NCBI RefSeq assembly: GCF_017603965.1 | Contig: NZ_CP071955.1 | Location: forward strand, 1,178,001-1,242,000 | Length of the DNA stretch: 64,000 nucleotides | Reading direction: 5' to 3' | Source: Xanthomonas fragariae | GTDB lineage: Bacteria; Pseudomonadota; Gammaproteobacteria; Xanthomonadales; Xanthomonadaceae | In this document: piece by piece, positions 10,438 to 18,044 of the stretch | Layout: the number at the start of each line of letters is the position of its first letter | Position numbering within the stretch: the first letter of the stretch is position 1 | The notes under the pieces: generated by a model | The model's database searches: none | What the model saw: the letters and a program-made list of their open reading frames with translations, nothing else | Told to the model about the DNA's origin: nothing | Made by a program: the position numbers and the translations under genes

Positions 10438-11835
10438 ATGACGATGGCGAAGGCGAAAACGGCCTATGTCTGCGGCGAGTGCGGCGCCGAGTACAACAAA
10501 TGGCAGGGCCAATGCACCGAATGCGGTGTATGGAACACGCTCAGCGAAATCGTGCTCGAAAGCGCGACGCCTGGCAGCAAGGCATCGCCAGCGGCATCGC
10601 GGCGTAGCGGCTGGGCCGGTAAGGCCGAGGCACCCAAGATCACCGCGCTCAAAGATGTGCAGCAGTCCGAGCAGGCGCGTGTGTCCACAGGCATCGGCGA
10701 GTTCGATCGGGTGCTGGGCGGTGGGCTGGTCGAAGGTGCGGTGGTGCTGATCGGTGGCGACCCCGGCATCGGCAAGTCGACGTTGTTGCTGCAGGCGTTG
10801 GCAAGCATGGCCGGCACGTTGCCGGTGTTGTACGTCACCGGCGAGGAATCGCTGGCGCAGGTCGCCGGGCGTGCGGTGCGCCTGGATCTGCCATTGGAAG
10901 GTTTGAATGCACTGGCCGAAACTGGAATCGAAAACATCCTGCAGCACGCCAGCGTGGCGCGGCCGAAGTTGATCGTGGCCGATTCGGTGCAGACGCTGTG
11001 GACCGAATCGCTGACCGCAGCGCCCGGTTCGGTCAGCCAGGTGCGCGAGAGCGCGGCACGGCTTGTGCGCTATGCCAAGGAGACCGGCACTGCCGTGTTT
11101 CTGGTCGGCCATGTCACCAAGGAAGGTGGTATCGCCGGCCCGCGCGTGCTCGAGCACATGGTCGATGCGGTGCTGTATTTCGAAGGTGAGAGTGGGAGCC
11201 GGTTTCGGTTGTTGCGCGCTTTCAAGAACCGCTTCGGTGCGGTCAACGAGCTGGGCGTATTCGCGATGGGCGAGAAGGGTCTCAAGGAGGTGTCCAACCC
11301 GTCGGCGATTTTCCTGTCCGGCGGCAGCACCCAGCAGCCCGGCAGTTGCGTGATGGTCACCCGCGAAGGCACTCGGCCTTTGATGGTGGAGGTACAGGCC
11401 TTGGTGGATGCCTCGCCGTTGTCCAATCCGCGTCGGGTTGCGGTGGGGTTGGAGCAGAACCGCCTTGCGATGTTGCTGGCGGTGCTGCATCGCCACGGCG
11501 GTATCGTGGTAGGCGATCAGGACGTGTTCGTCAACGTGGTGGGCGGCATCCGCGTGCAGGAAACCGCAGCCGATCTGCCGGTGTTGCTGGCGGTGCTGTC
11601 TTCGCTGCGCGACCGCCCGTTGTCCGAGAAGACCATTGCGTTTGGCGAAGTGGGGCTGTCCGGCGAAATCCGTCCGGTACCCAACGGCGAGGACCGCTTG
11701 AAGGAAGCCGCGACGCATGGTTTCAAGCGCGCGATCGTGCCTAGAGCCAATGCGCCCAAGACGGCCAGCATCAAGGGAATGGAGATCATCGCAGTGGAGC
11801 GGCTGAGTCAGGCGCTGGAAGCGGCGACCGACTGA
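10438..11835 (+). CDS. radA: DNA repair protein RadA (Sms)
   Basis: RecA-related ATPase that promotes branch migration in recombinational repair. 465 aa. An N-terminal four-Cys zinc finger (CGECG...CTECG, residues 12-29) is followed by a RecA-type ATPase core with Walker A GGDPGIGKST (about residue 103), the RadA-specific KNRFG motif (in AFKNRFGAVNELGVF), and a C-terminal Lon-protease-like domain lacking peptidase activity in this family. The start at 10438 (ATGACGATG) is used; the second ATG, 6 bp on, is equally possible. It stands alone, between the peptidase and non-coding sequence. Confidence 0.96.
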   Translation: MTMAKAKTAYVCGECGAEYNKWQGQCTECGVWNTLSEIVLESATPGSKASPAASRRSGWAGKAEAPKITALKDVQQSEQARVSTGIGEFDRVLGGGLVEGAVVLIGGDPGIGKSTLLLQALASMAGTLPVLYVTGEESLAQVAGRAVRLDLPLEGLNALAETGIENILQHASVARPKLIVADSVQTLWTESLTAAPGSVSQVRESAARLVRYAKETGTAVFLVGHVTKEGGIAGPRVLEHMVDAVLYFEGESGSRFRLLRAFKNRFGAVNELGVFAMGEKGLKEVSNPSAIFLSGGSTQQPGSCVMVTREGTRPLMVEVQALVDASPLSNPRRVAVGLEQNRLAMLLAVLHRHGGIVVGDQDVFVNVVGGIRVQETAADLPVLLAVLSSLRDRPLSEKTIAFGEVGLSGEIRPVPNGEDRLKEAATHGFKRAIVPRANAPKTASIKGMEIIAVERLSQALEAATD

Positions 11836-12196
11836 CGCGGATACGTCTGCCGGGCATTGCGACCGGTGCGCTCGGCGGCGTGCACCGCATGTCCGGCAGG
11901 GCGCCTCAGCCTGCCTGTGTCCGACAGTTGCATGCATATGCGATCAATCCGGATTCCCAAGCCGGCGCTCGCCTGCAGTATCGTCGAAACGCTACGGCGC
12001 ATCGCGGCGTATGGGGCGCTCGTATCGGCAGCGGCTGGCCGCTGCCGACTGTTCGTCGCACAGCGCTTGGCGATATGCATTTGGCGGCAAAGAAACTATT
12101 TTCACCAGAGTGCGACTATGGCATCATGTGCGGCCCGTTGCGCAGTGCCGCCAGATCACATACACCGCTCACTGCTCATTACCAGAATGAGTCACG
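11836..12196. other. Intergenic, nothing recognised
   Basis: 361 bp after radA. Short frames here have no conserved features. No terminator hairpin was found by eye. Confidence 0.55.
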
Positions 12197-12527
12197 ATGG
12201 AATGCATGCTGCTGCCGATCGAGCGCTGTGCCGACTTCAACGCTCGCTCGCGTCGCGAGGAATATTGGATGTTTGCGCTGATGCAGTTCTTGGTCCTGGC
12301 GGTGCTCGGTGGCTTGTTTGCCATCGCTGCAGCAGTGTTGGGCGGCGAAAATGGTCCCGGTCCGGTGGCCCGGGGTTGTTCGCCGTATTGACGATCTTGC
12401 TATTGGCATGATCAGCCTGGTGCCTTACGTCGGTTTTATCGTCTTGCTGGTCTTCATGTGCATCGAGGGCACGCCCGGCCCGAACGAATACGGCGAGAAT
12501 CCGAGCAGTAATCTGCAATACACGTGA
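12197..12527 (+). pseudogene. Broken DUF805 inner-membrane protein
   Basis: The N-terminus (MECMLLPIERCADFNARSRREEYWMF then a hydrophobic helix) and the C-terminus (VPYVGFIVLLVFMCIEGTPGPNEYGENP) are both clear DUF805 signatures but lie in different frames. The middle of the family, including the conserved RRLHD segment, is deleted. The product would be non-functional. DUF805 proteins are small membrane proteins of unknown function (E. coli YhaH/YhaI type). Confidence 0.85.
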
Positions 12528-12629
12528 TTGAAAGACGGCTCAGGGGTTTCCATGTGCCGTTGTCTTTCCGTCGTATCGTTACTACGTTGCGCTAGTGATC
12601 GCGGGGCGCGGGCCATCACGTGCGGTTTA

Positions 12630-12771
12630 GAGTGGCTAACAAAACGTAGCAATCGGTCGCCAGGTGGGTGCGGACGGTGCAGAGCAACCGCAAAGTGCAC
12701 GTGGTACATGCCGATTTCGAGCACCGGCTGCGCCAGCGTGGCGGTGAGCGCAGTCGTTTTGTTAGCCGCTC
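12630..12771 (-). repeat. 142-bp MITE, copy 2 (reverse)
   Basis: Terminal inverted repeats GAGTGGCTAAC / GTTAGCCGCTC with one mismatch; TTA duplicated on both sides. Orientation is opposite to copy 1. The right-hand TTA is shared with the next copy. Confidence 0.9.
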
Positions 12772-12774
12772 TTA

Positions 12775-12916
12775 GAGCGGCTAACAAAACGTAGCGAGCA
12801 GTCGTCAAGTGGGTGCGGACGGCGCGCAGGAACCGGAGTGTACGCGTGGTACATGCCAATTCCGAGCACCGGCCGCGCCCGCCTGGCGGTGAGCGCAGTC
12901 GTTTTGTTAGCCGCTC
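12775..12916 (-). repeat. 142-bp MITE, copy 3 (reverse), abutting copy 2
   Basis: Inverted repeats GAGCGGCTAAC / GTTAGCCGCTC; TTA on both sides, the left one shared with copy 2. Close in sequence to copy 2, but several bases differ. Confidence 0.9.
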
Positions 12917-13025
12917 TTAATCTGTTAGCGCACCATTTCAATGACGGCAAAGTGCGGACTTTAGCGGCGTCGCAACATCGAAATGGCGCGCAGCGAATGC
13001 ACTTGGCGATGTGCAATGCATCTAT

Positions 13026-13176
13026 GGAAGCTTTGAACAACTCCTCCATGGGCCTTCGATCAACAACCAAGGCGATTGCTGCTATGCGTAAGTGCTTAAT
13101 TTTCAGTATGAACAATCGCCGCGTTTGAGCAATATTCCAAGTTCACTCGCTACGCCGTGAGTTGTTCAAAAGTTCC
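13026..13176 (+). repeat. ~150-bp inverted-repeat element, left of hrpG (MITE-like family 2)
   Basis: Ends GGAAGCTTTGAACAACTC and GAGTTGTTCAAAAGTTCC are inverted repeats of each other. The whole element is repeated in opposite orientation at 14314-14465. No coding capacity. It is unrelated to the 142-bp MITE. Confidence 0.8.
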
Positions 13177-13198
13177 CTGGAGCCAGATCAACGCTCGC

Positions 13199-13984
13199 TC
13201 AGCAAGCCGCCGCGCGATGCGCCGGGCTGGAACTGACGGCCTTGATCATCGTCACTGCATCCTTGTCGTGCGCGGACAGTTCCAGCTTGTAGCCGTGCGA
13301 ATACACAGTTCTGATGCGCACCGCTCCGCTGTGATTGCATAGCTGCAATTTCTTGCGCAGCTTGTAGATGTGCTGCTCCATGGTGCGGTCTGTGAACTCG
13401 GTGTGACTACCCCATACTGCCTTGGCCAGTTGGCAGCGGCGAAAGCACACGCCGGGGCTGGAAAACAGCAGCCATGCAATCGAGAACTCACGCGCAGTCA
13501 GGACGATCGGCTTGCCGTGCAGATACACGGTGTTTTCGTCACGTATCAACTGGTACGGACCAAGGCTGAGATGCTGTGTTTCCGGGCAAGCCTGCGCCAC
13601 CGGCGAAATCGCCAAGGCTGCGCGCACATGCAGTTCGTGCGAATTGAATGGCAGCGCGAGCACGTCCTGCGCGCCTGCGCGATACCAAGCCAGAATGTCG
13701 TTGGCGCAATCGAAACGTCCCAGCACGATCAGCGGCGTGGGATGACCACTATGGCAGTGCTGCCAAGCCAGCACAGAGCTGTCGTCGGATGCAACACAGG
13801 TCGCATCGAAGATCAGCAGCTCGCAAGCCGAATGCCGCAGCGAGCGCAGGAGCTCAAGTTCATCGGAGAACACCGAAAAACTCGGTGGAAGCGGTGCAAG
13901 GCTGGCGTTGACCTGCGATGCCAGACGCGCGTCCTGCGTCAACAGGAAAGCAGATCCGTGCTGGTTGGGCGGATTGCCGTACAT
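13199..13984 (-). CDS. hrpG: HrpG, OmpR-type regulator of type III secretion
   Basis: Response-regulator-like protein that activates hrpX and thereby the hrp type III secretion cluster during plant infection. 261 aa; HrpG is about 263 aa. The N-terminal half resembles a receiver domain (LLIFDATCV has the phospho-acceptor position); the C-terminal half is an OmpR/PhoB winged helix (LTAREFSIAWLLFSSPG...DRTMEQHIYKLRKKL...VRIRTVYSHGYKLE). The start MYGNPPNQHG at 13984 has GGAAGG 7 bp upstream; an in-frame ATG at 14014 adds 10 residues. It is divergent from hrpX, 997 bp away, as expected for this pair. It lies between two inverted ~150-bp repeats. Confidence 0.95.
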   Translation of the reverse strand: MYGNPPNQHGSAFLLTQDARLASQVNASLAPLPPSFSVFSDELELLRSLRHSACELLIFDATCVASDDSSVLAWQHCHSGHPTPLIVLGRFDCANDILAWYRAGAQDVLALPFNSHELHVRAALAISPVAQACPETQHLSLGPYQLIRDENTVYLHGKPIVLTAREFSIAWLLFSSPGVCFRRCQLAKAVWGSHTEFTDRTMEQHIYKLRKKLQLCNHSGAVRIRTVYSHGYKLELSAHDKDAVTMIKAVSSSPAHRAAAC

Positions 13985-14105
13985 CAGCCGGCCTTCCCAT
14001 GACGGCATACACACCAGTCGTAGGTCGGATGCCTATGACCGGCGACCGGTGCCAATACAAAACCTATATGTAGAGATAAGTGCATTGCCAGACCTTTCGG
14101 CTGCC

Positions 14106-14116
14106 GGGGGGGGGGG
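14106..14116. repeat. Eleven-G homopolymer upstream of hrpG
   Basis: A run of 11 G residues about 120 bp upstream of the hrpG start. Such tracts are prone to slippage. Possible sequencing error cannot be excluded. Confidence 0.8.
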
Positions 14117-14313
14117 TGACCATTATCATGACGAATGGTATGTACCATTGCAGAGCCAGAAAGTTGCATCGTTGCGCACGTTTCTTCGGATTTGCGTAGG
14201 TTGGCTTTAACCTGCGCTCATCTAGGCGTAACAGAGCTCTTACAGTTCAAGCATGCATGTCTGTGACAGCAGCATAGGGACTGCCACGGGCACACACGGC
14301 CCTGATGACCCAG

Positions 14314-14465
14314 GGAAGCTCTGAACAACTCATGACGTGGCGAGTGAACTTGGAATGTTGCTCAAACGCAACGATCTTCCATTCTGAAAATCAAGCACTT
14401 AGGCATATCGGCGATTGCCTCAATTGTTGCTCGAAAGCGCATGGAAGAGTTGTTCAAAGCTTTCC
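14314..14465 (-). repeat. ~150-bp inverted-repeat element, right of hrpG (MITE-like family 2)
   Basis: Begins GGAAGCTCTGAACAACTC and ends GAGTTGTTCAAAGCTTTCC. It is the reverse complement of the 13026-13176 element with scattered mismatches. Both copies are about 150 bp. Confidence 0.8.
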
Positions 14466-14981
14466 TTGTGCTACATCGTTACGCGCACGGAGCCAATGGG
14501 TAGAGAGGTCTAGACCAATCTATTGCGATTCATGTCTGTATGGATCGCGCTTGGAATATGTCGATCAGAATGAACGGCGCGCTATGCCTGCGATTACAGG
14601 GCTGAAGAAATGGGGGTAGCTCTCATGACGTTCAGGCAGTCAGTCCCATGACAGAGGTCGACAACGGTCAATGTGCGGGGAAGCTGCGCGTTCGCAGACG
14701 TTGCCCGATTGCACCAGTGCTTTTGCGGAAATCGCTTAGATCAATACTCAATCGAATGGCGTGGTGTGTCCTGCGCATGACAACGCCGACGGTATGCAAA
14801 AACTTCCCTCGATGCACGCAACGTACGATGCGCACGTTTGAGGGCAGAGTGAGATTTTTTGATTTTCTCAGTGTCTTAAAGTGAGAAATTCCATTGGATC
14901 GGCTGCATACAATCATTCACGCCAGCCAGAACGGCGTTTGTTGTCTTTTGCTCCGCCCCTCATTAAAGAGAGAGACCTGGC

Positions 14982-16412
14982 ATGATCCTTTCCACCTACT
15001 TCGCAGCGATCTCTGCGTTGTCGTACGCAGAACATCTCCCTATCTATACGAGCAGGATGTTGGTTGGTGCTTGGCCTCAAGGACTGCAGCATCTCCAACA
15101 GCGTCGAGACGGGCAGGGCGCCTCGGATGCCGCTGACGACGGGGTCAGCCTGTTCGGCGCAAGCGGCGATGCGCTGCTGATCCTGGAGTATCAAGAAGAG
15201 GCTGAAGATGCATACCGGCATGCCTTGAAGGCGATGCGCGGGCATCAGCGGCAATTGCGTTTGCTGTCGTGCCGTAATACCGCTTGGTTGATGCTGAGTC
15301 AGCGGCGGCTGAGCGCCGCGTTGAACTGCTTTGCGCAGTTGGCAATGGATCGCGAGACGCCGCCCACCCTCTGCGGCGAAAGTCTGTTGGGCAAGGCGCT
15401 GACTCACTTCCACCTGGGCCAGAGCACGCTCGCGTTGCAGACCTTGGAGCGTGCCAACGAAGTGCTGGCCGAATTGGAGAGCGGTGCCGCCGACTGGCTG
15501 CGGATCGCTACGGCGCTGCGCCTGGACATGATTGCGCAGCTGCGCATCCGCCGCACTGACCGCATGAGCGACCACGTGTTCTGGCAGGCCACGCTGCGCC
15601 AGGAAGATACAGCGCATGCGTTTGAGCCCAACGAGCTGCGCGCCTGTATCGCCGATCTGGCTGAGAGCATGCCGGTGGTTGCACAGCGCATGCGGCACGT
15701 GCGCAATCTGCTGCGGATTGCCGGCGGCGATACCTTCGGCTTCGATGCGCAGATCGATGCGCTGCCGGCCGCGGCGACCGGCTGCCCGCCGTGCGCCCGA
15801 CAGGACGCGCAGGTGGAACTGGCGCTCGCCGCGTTGGCGGTGGGACGTGCCGATCTGGCCGAGCGCGCCCTGGCCGGTGCCGGCCGGCATCATGCGCCGC
15901 GCTGGAATCTGGAATTCGAGTATTGCCAGGCCAAGATCAGCCAAGCGATGGGGCGTACCGAACAGGCGCTGTTGCTCTACAACCGTTATGCGCTGGGCGC
16001 CGTGCAGTGTCTGCGCAGCGAGGTGCAGGCGCCGCGCCTGCTGGAAAGTGGCACTCCGGCGCATGTCAGCGACGACATTTCTGCACGGTTGCCGGCCAAG
16101 TACCGGCGTGCTTACAGCTACATGATCACTAACGCGCACCGCTCGGATCTGTCGATCAATGAAGTGGCCGCGCAGATCGGGGTCACCGGGCGCGCGCTGC
16201 AGCAGGCGTTCAAGTCCGCTACCGGGCTGTCGCCGACCCAGGTGCTGCGCCGTTACCGGATGCAGAGCATCCGCGACGAGCTGCTGGCCGAAGGCGGCTG
16301 CGGCAGCGTGTTGCAGGCGGCCAGCCGTTGGGGCGTCGGGAGCCGCTCGGCGCTGGCCAAGGGTTACCGCCAACACTTTAACGAGGCGCCGATGGAAACC
16401 TTGCAGCGCTAG
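14982..16412 (+). CDS. hrpX: HrpX, AraC-type activator of type III secretion
   Basis: AraC-family activator that binds PIP boxes and turns on hrp operons and type III effector genes. The length, 476 aa, matches HrpX exactly, and the N-terminus MILSTYFAAISALSYAEHL is characteristic. The N-terminal two thirds is a helical regulatory region; the C-terminal AraC DNA-binding domain (about 370-476) contains LSINEVAAQIGVTGRALQQAF (first HTH) and the TGLSPTQVLRRYRM segment. An AAAGAGAGAGA purine run precedes the ATG. Expression is expected to depend on HrpG encoded on the opposite side. Confidence 0.96.
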   Translation: MILSTYFAAISALSYAEHLPIYTSRMLVGAWPQGLQHLQQRRDGQGASDAADDGVSLFGASGDALLILEYQEEAEDAYRHALKAMRGHQRQLRLLSCRNTAWLMLSQRRLSAALNCFAQLAMDRETPPTLCGESLLGKALTHFHLGQSTLALQTLERANEVLAELESGAADWLRIATALRLDMIAQLRIRRTDRMSDHVFWQATLRQEDTAHAFEPNELRACIADLAESMPVVAQRMRHVRNLLRIAGGDTFGFDAQIDALPAAATGCPPCARQDAQVELALAALAVGRADLAERALAGAGRHHAPRWNLEFEYCQAKISQAMGRTEQALLLYNRYALGAVQCLRSEVQAPRLLESGTPAHVSDDISARLPAKYRRAYSYMITNAHRSDLSINEVAAQIGVTGRALQQAFKSATGLSPTQVLRRYRMQSIRDELLAEGGCGSVLQAASRWGVGSRSALAKGYRQHFNEAPMETLQR

Positions 16413-16624
16413 CCGTTTCGCGCCACGGCCCCGCAGTGACGTCGTCGTGGCGTATCGTTGTTCAGTGAAGTGACTCAGTCGTCGGCTTCCTCCAGCGCAG
16501 GGCAGGATTCCAAGAGTGCGAGGTGCGTGCGAGGTGGCTTGCGGCTATCCTCTTCTGCCCGCACTGCCGCGCGGAAGGCGCGTTCCGAAGATCGGCATGG
16601 CCGCCGAGGAAACGACGACCGATC

Positions 16625-17760
16625 ATGCAAGAGCATATCCCCTGGGACGCGGATGCTTCGCAGGTCCGCCGCGCAGGCGTCGTCTGAATGGATTGATGTC
16701 CGCCCTCAGTAAACATCCGTAACCCACACCGGTGGTCGCGTTGCGCGAGTTGGTGCAGAACACGCACGACTCGATCCTGCGTCTCCGCATGGAGCAACCA
16801 GATTGGCAGGGCGAATCGCGCATCCAAGTGCACGCCGATTCCGTCCAGGGCATCGTGCGGATCATCGACACCGGCGCCGGGCTGACCCAGCAGGAAATCC
16901 ACAATTACCTGGCGACCGTGGACGCGGGCCTACCCCCGTGGGCTGCGTCAGCGCGAGCACGAAGACAGTGGCCTCATCGGCATGTTCGGGCTGGGGTTTT
17001 TTCTGCCTTTGTGCTGGCGTGGCAGGTGACGGTGCGTACCAGGTCGTGCCAGACGCCCGCGCCGGGCCTGCTACATCTCCAGCAATGCCGAGCACTACAC
17101 GGTCAGCCCGATCCCGGCGCGTGCCCAGATGGGCACCGAAGTGGTACTGGAACACTGCACAACGGTTAGCTGTCGTTGGCGCAGGAAGGGCGGCTGCGCG
17201 AGATTCTGTCGCGCTACTGCGCGAGCCGATCTGGATCGGCGCCGACGCGCAGCCGATCAACCCCGTGCCTCCGCCGTGGCGCATGCACGATACGGTGCCA
17301 TTGCACCCGCTGCAGGCGCGGCATGGCATGGCGTGGCGCGGCGCGGCAGCGCGAGTCCGCCGTGCGTTTCGAGCGCAACTTCGAACCGCTGTGCTGCATG
17401 CCTTGTCCGAAGCCCTGGTGCAGGGTCTGGCGGATGTCTCACGTCAGCAGCCCGAGGCATGGCGATGCATTCTGCTGCGCCATAACGAGGCGTTGCCGGG
17501 CGCTGTGCTGTGCGATGAGCGTTTGTTCGTGTTGCTGACGAAACACGTGCGGGTGCCGACCTCGCAGGGCGATCTTCCGGCGCAGCAGTTGCCGGCGCGT
17601 GGTGCGGTGCATGTGATCGCTGGATAGCGACAGCGGTTTCGAACCAATGCTGTTCCGCGCGATGGGCGTGCCGGTGGCCTACGGAAAGCGCTATGCGGTG
17701 GTGCCGTTCCTAATGCCGTTGGCCAACAGCTCAGTGCGACCGGCACGCCCACTATCCATC
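16625..17760 (+). pseudogene. HSP90-family ATPase, broken by several frameshifts
   Basis: The order of conserved pieces is that of an HtpG-like protein: MQEHIPWDADASQVRR, a N-box like VALRELVQNTHDSI, DTGAGLTQQEIHNYL, then in another frame GLIGMF-like glycines and FSAFVLAWQVTVRT, EVVLE, and a later segment ending near 17760. At least four frame changes are needed, and the C-terminal half is much shorter than in the family. Not expected to make a working chaperone. The housekeeping htpG is probably elsewhere. Confidence 0.8.
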
Positions 17761-17773
17761 CAAGTCGTTTCAA

Positions 17774-18044
17774 GAGAGTTCCCTATGGTCACGGCCTGGC
17801 GCAGCACCAGCGGGGACAGCACATCGCGACACGTTGGCATGACGTGTTGCCATGCCAACGGTGCGTCGCGGCATGGCTGTGCGCACTCTGGCGAATTTGC
17901 GGGCCGGCGCGTCTGCCACCGCGCTGCAACATTGCGGACATATCGTGCGCGCGAGGTCACGCTGCGCCGACCGACAGCATGCCTATGCCGAACGGATTCG
18001 ACCTCGCGTCATCACCTCGCATCACCACCCAAGGATCAACCTGT
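17774..18044. other. Non-coding gap before TonB-dependent receptor
   Basis: 271 bp. The receptor frame is open through here (from 17844) but without signal sequence or conserved residues; regarded as leader and promoter region. Confidence 0.5.

Larger units (their letters stand above)
13985..14981. other. hrpG-hrpX intergenic region
   Basis: 997 bp holding the divergent hrpG and hrpX promoters. It contains an 11-G tract (14106-14116) and one copy of the inverted repeat (14314-14465). Small frames (for example 14305-14619) run across the repeat and show no conserved features. I found no clear PIP box (TTCGB-N15-TTCGB) before hrpX. Confidence 0.7.

Noticed and set aside
10333..11937. 534-codon minus-strand frame opposite radA
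   Set aside because: Shadow of radA, extends past both ends by chance; no conserved motif.
14913..16376. 487-codon minus-strand frame opposite hrpX
   Set aside because: Antisense shadow; hrpX is certain from its N-terminus and AraC domain.
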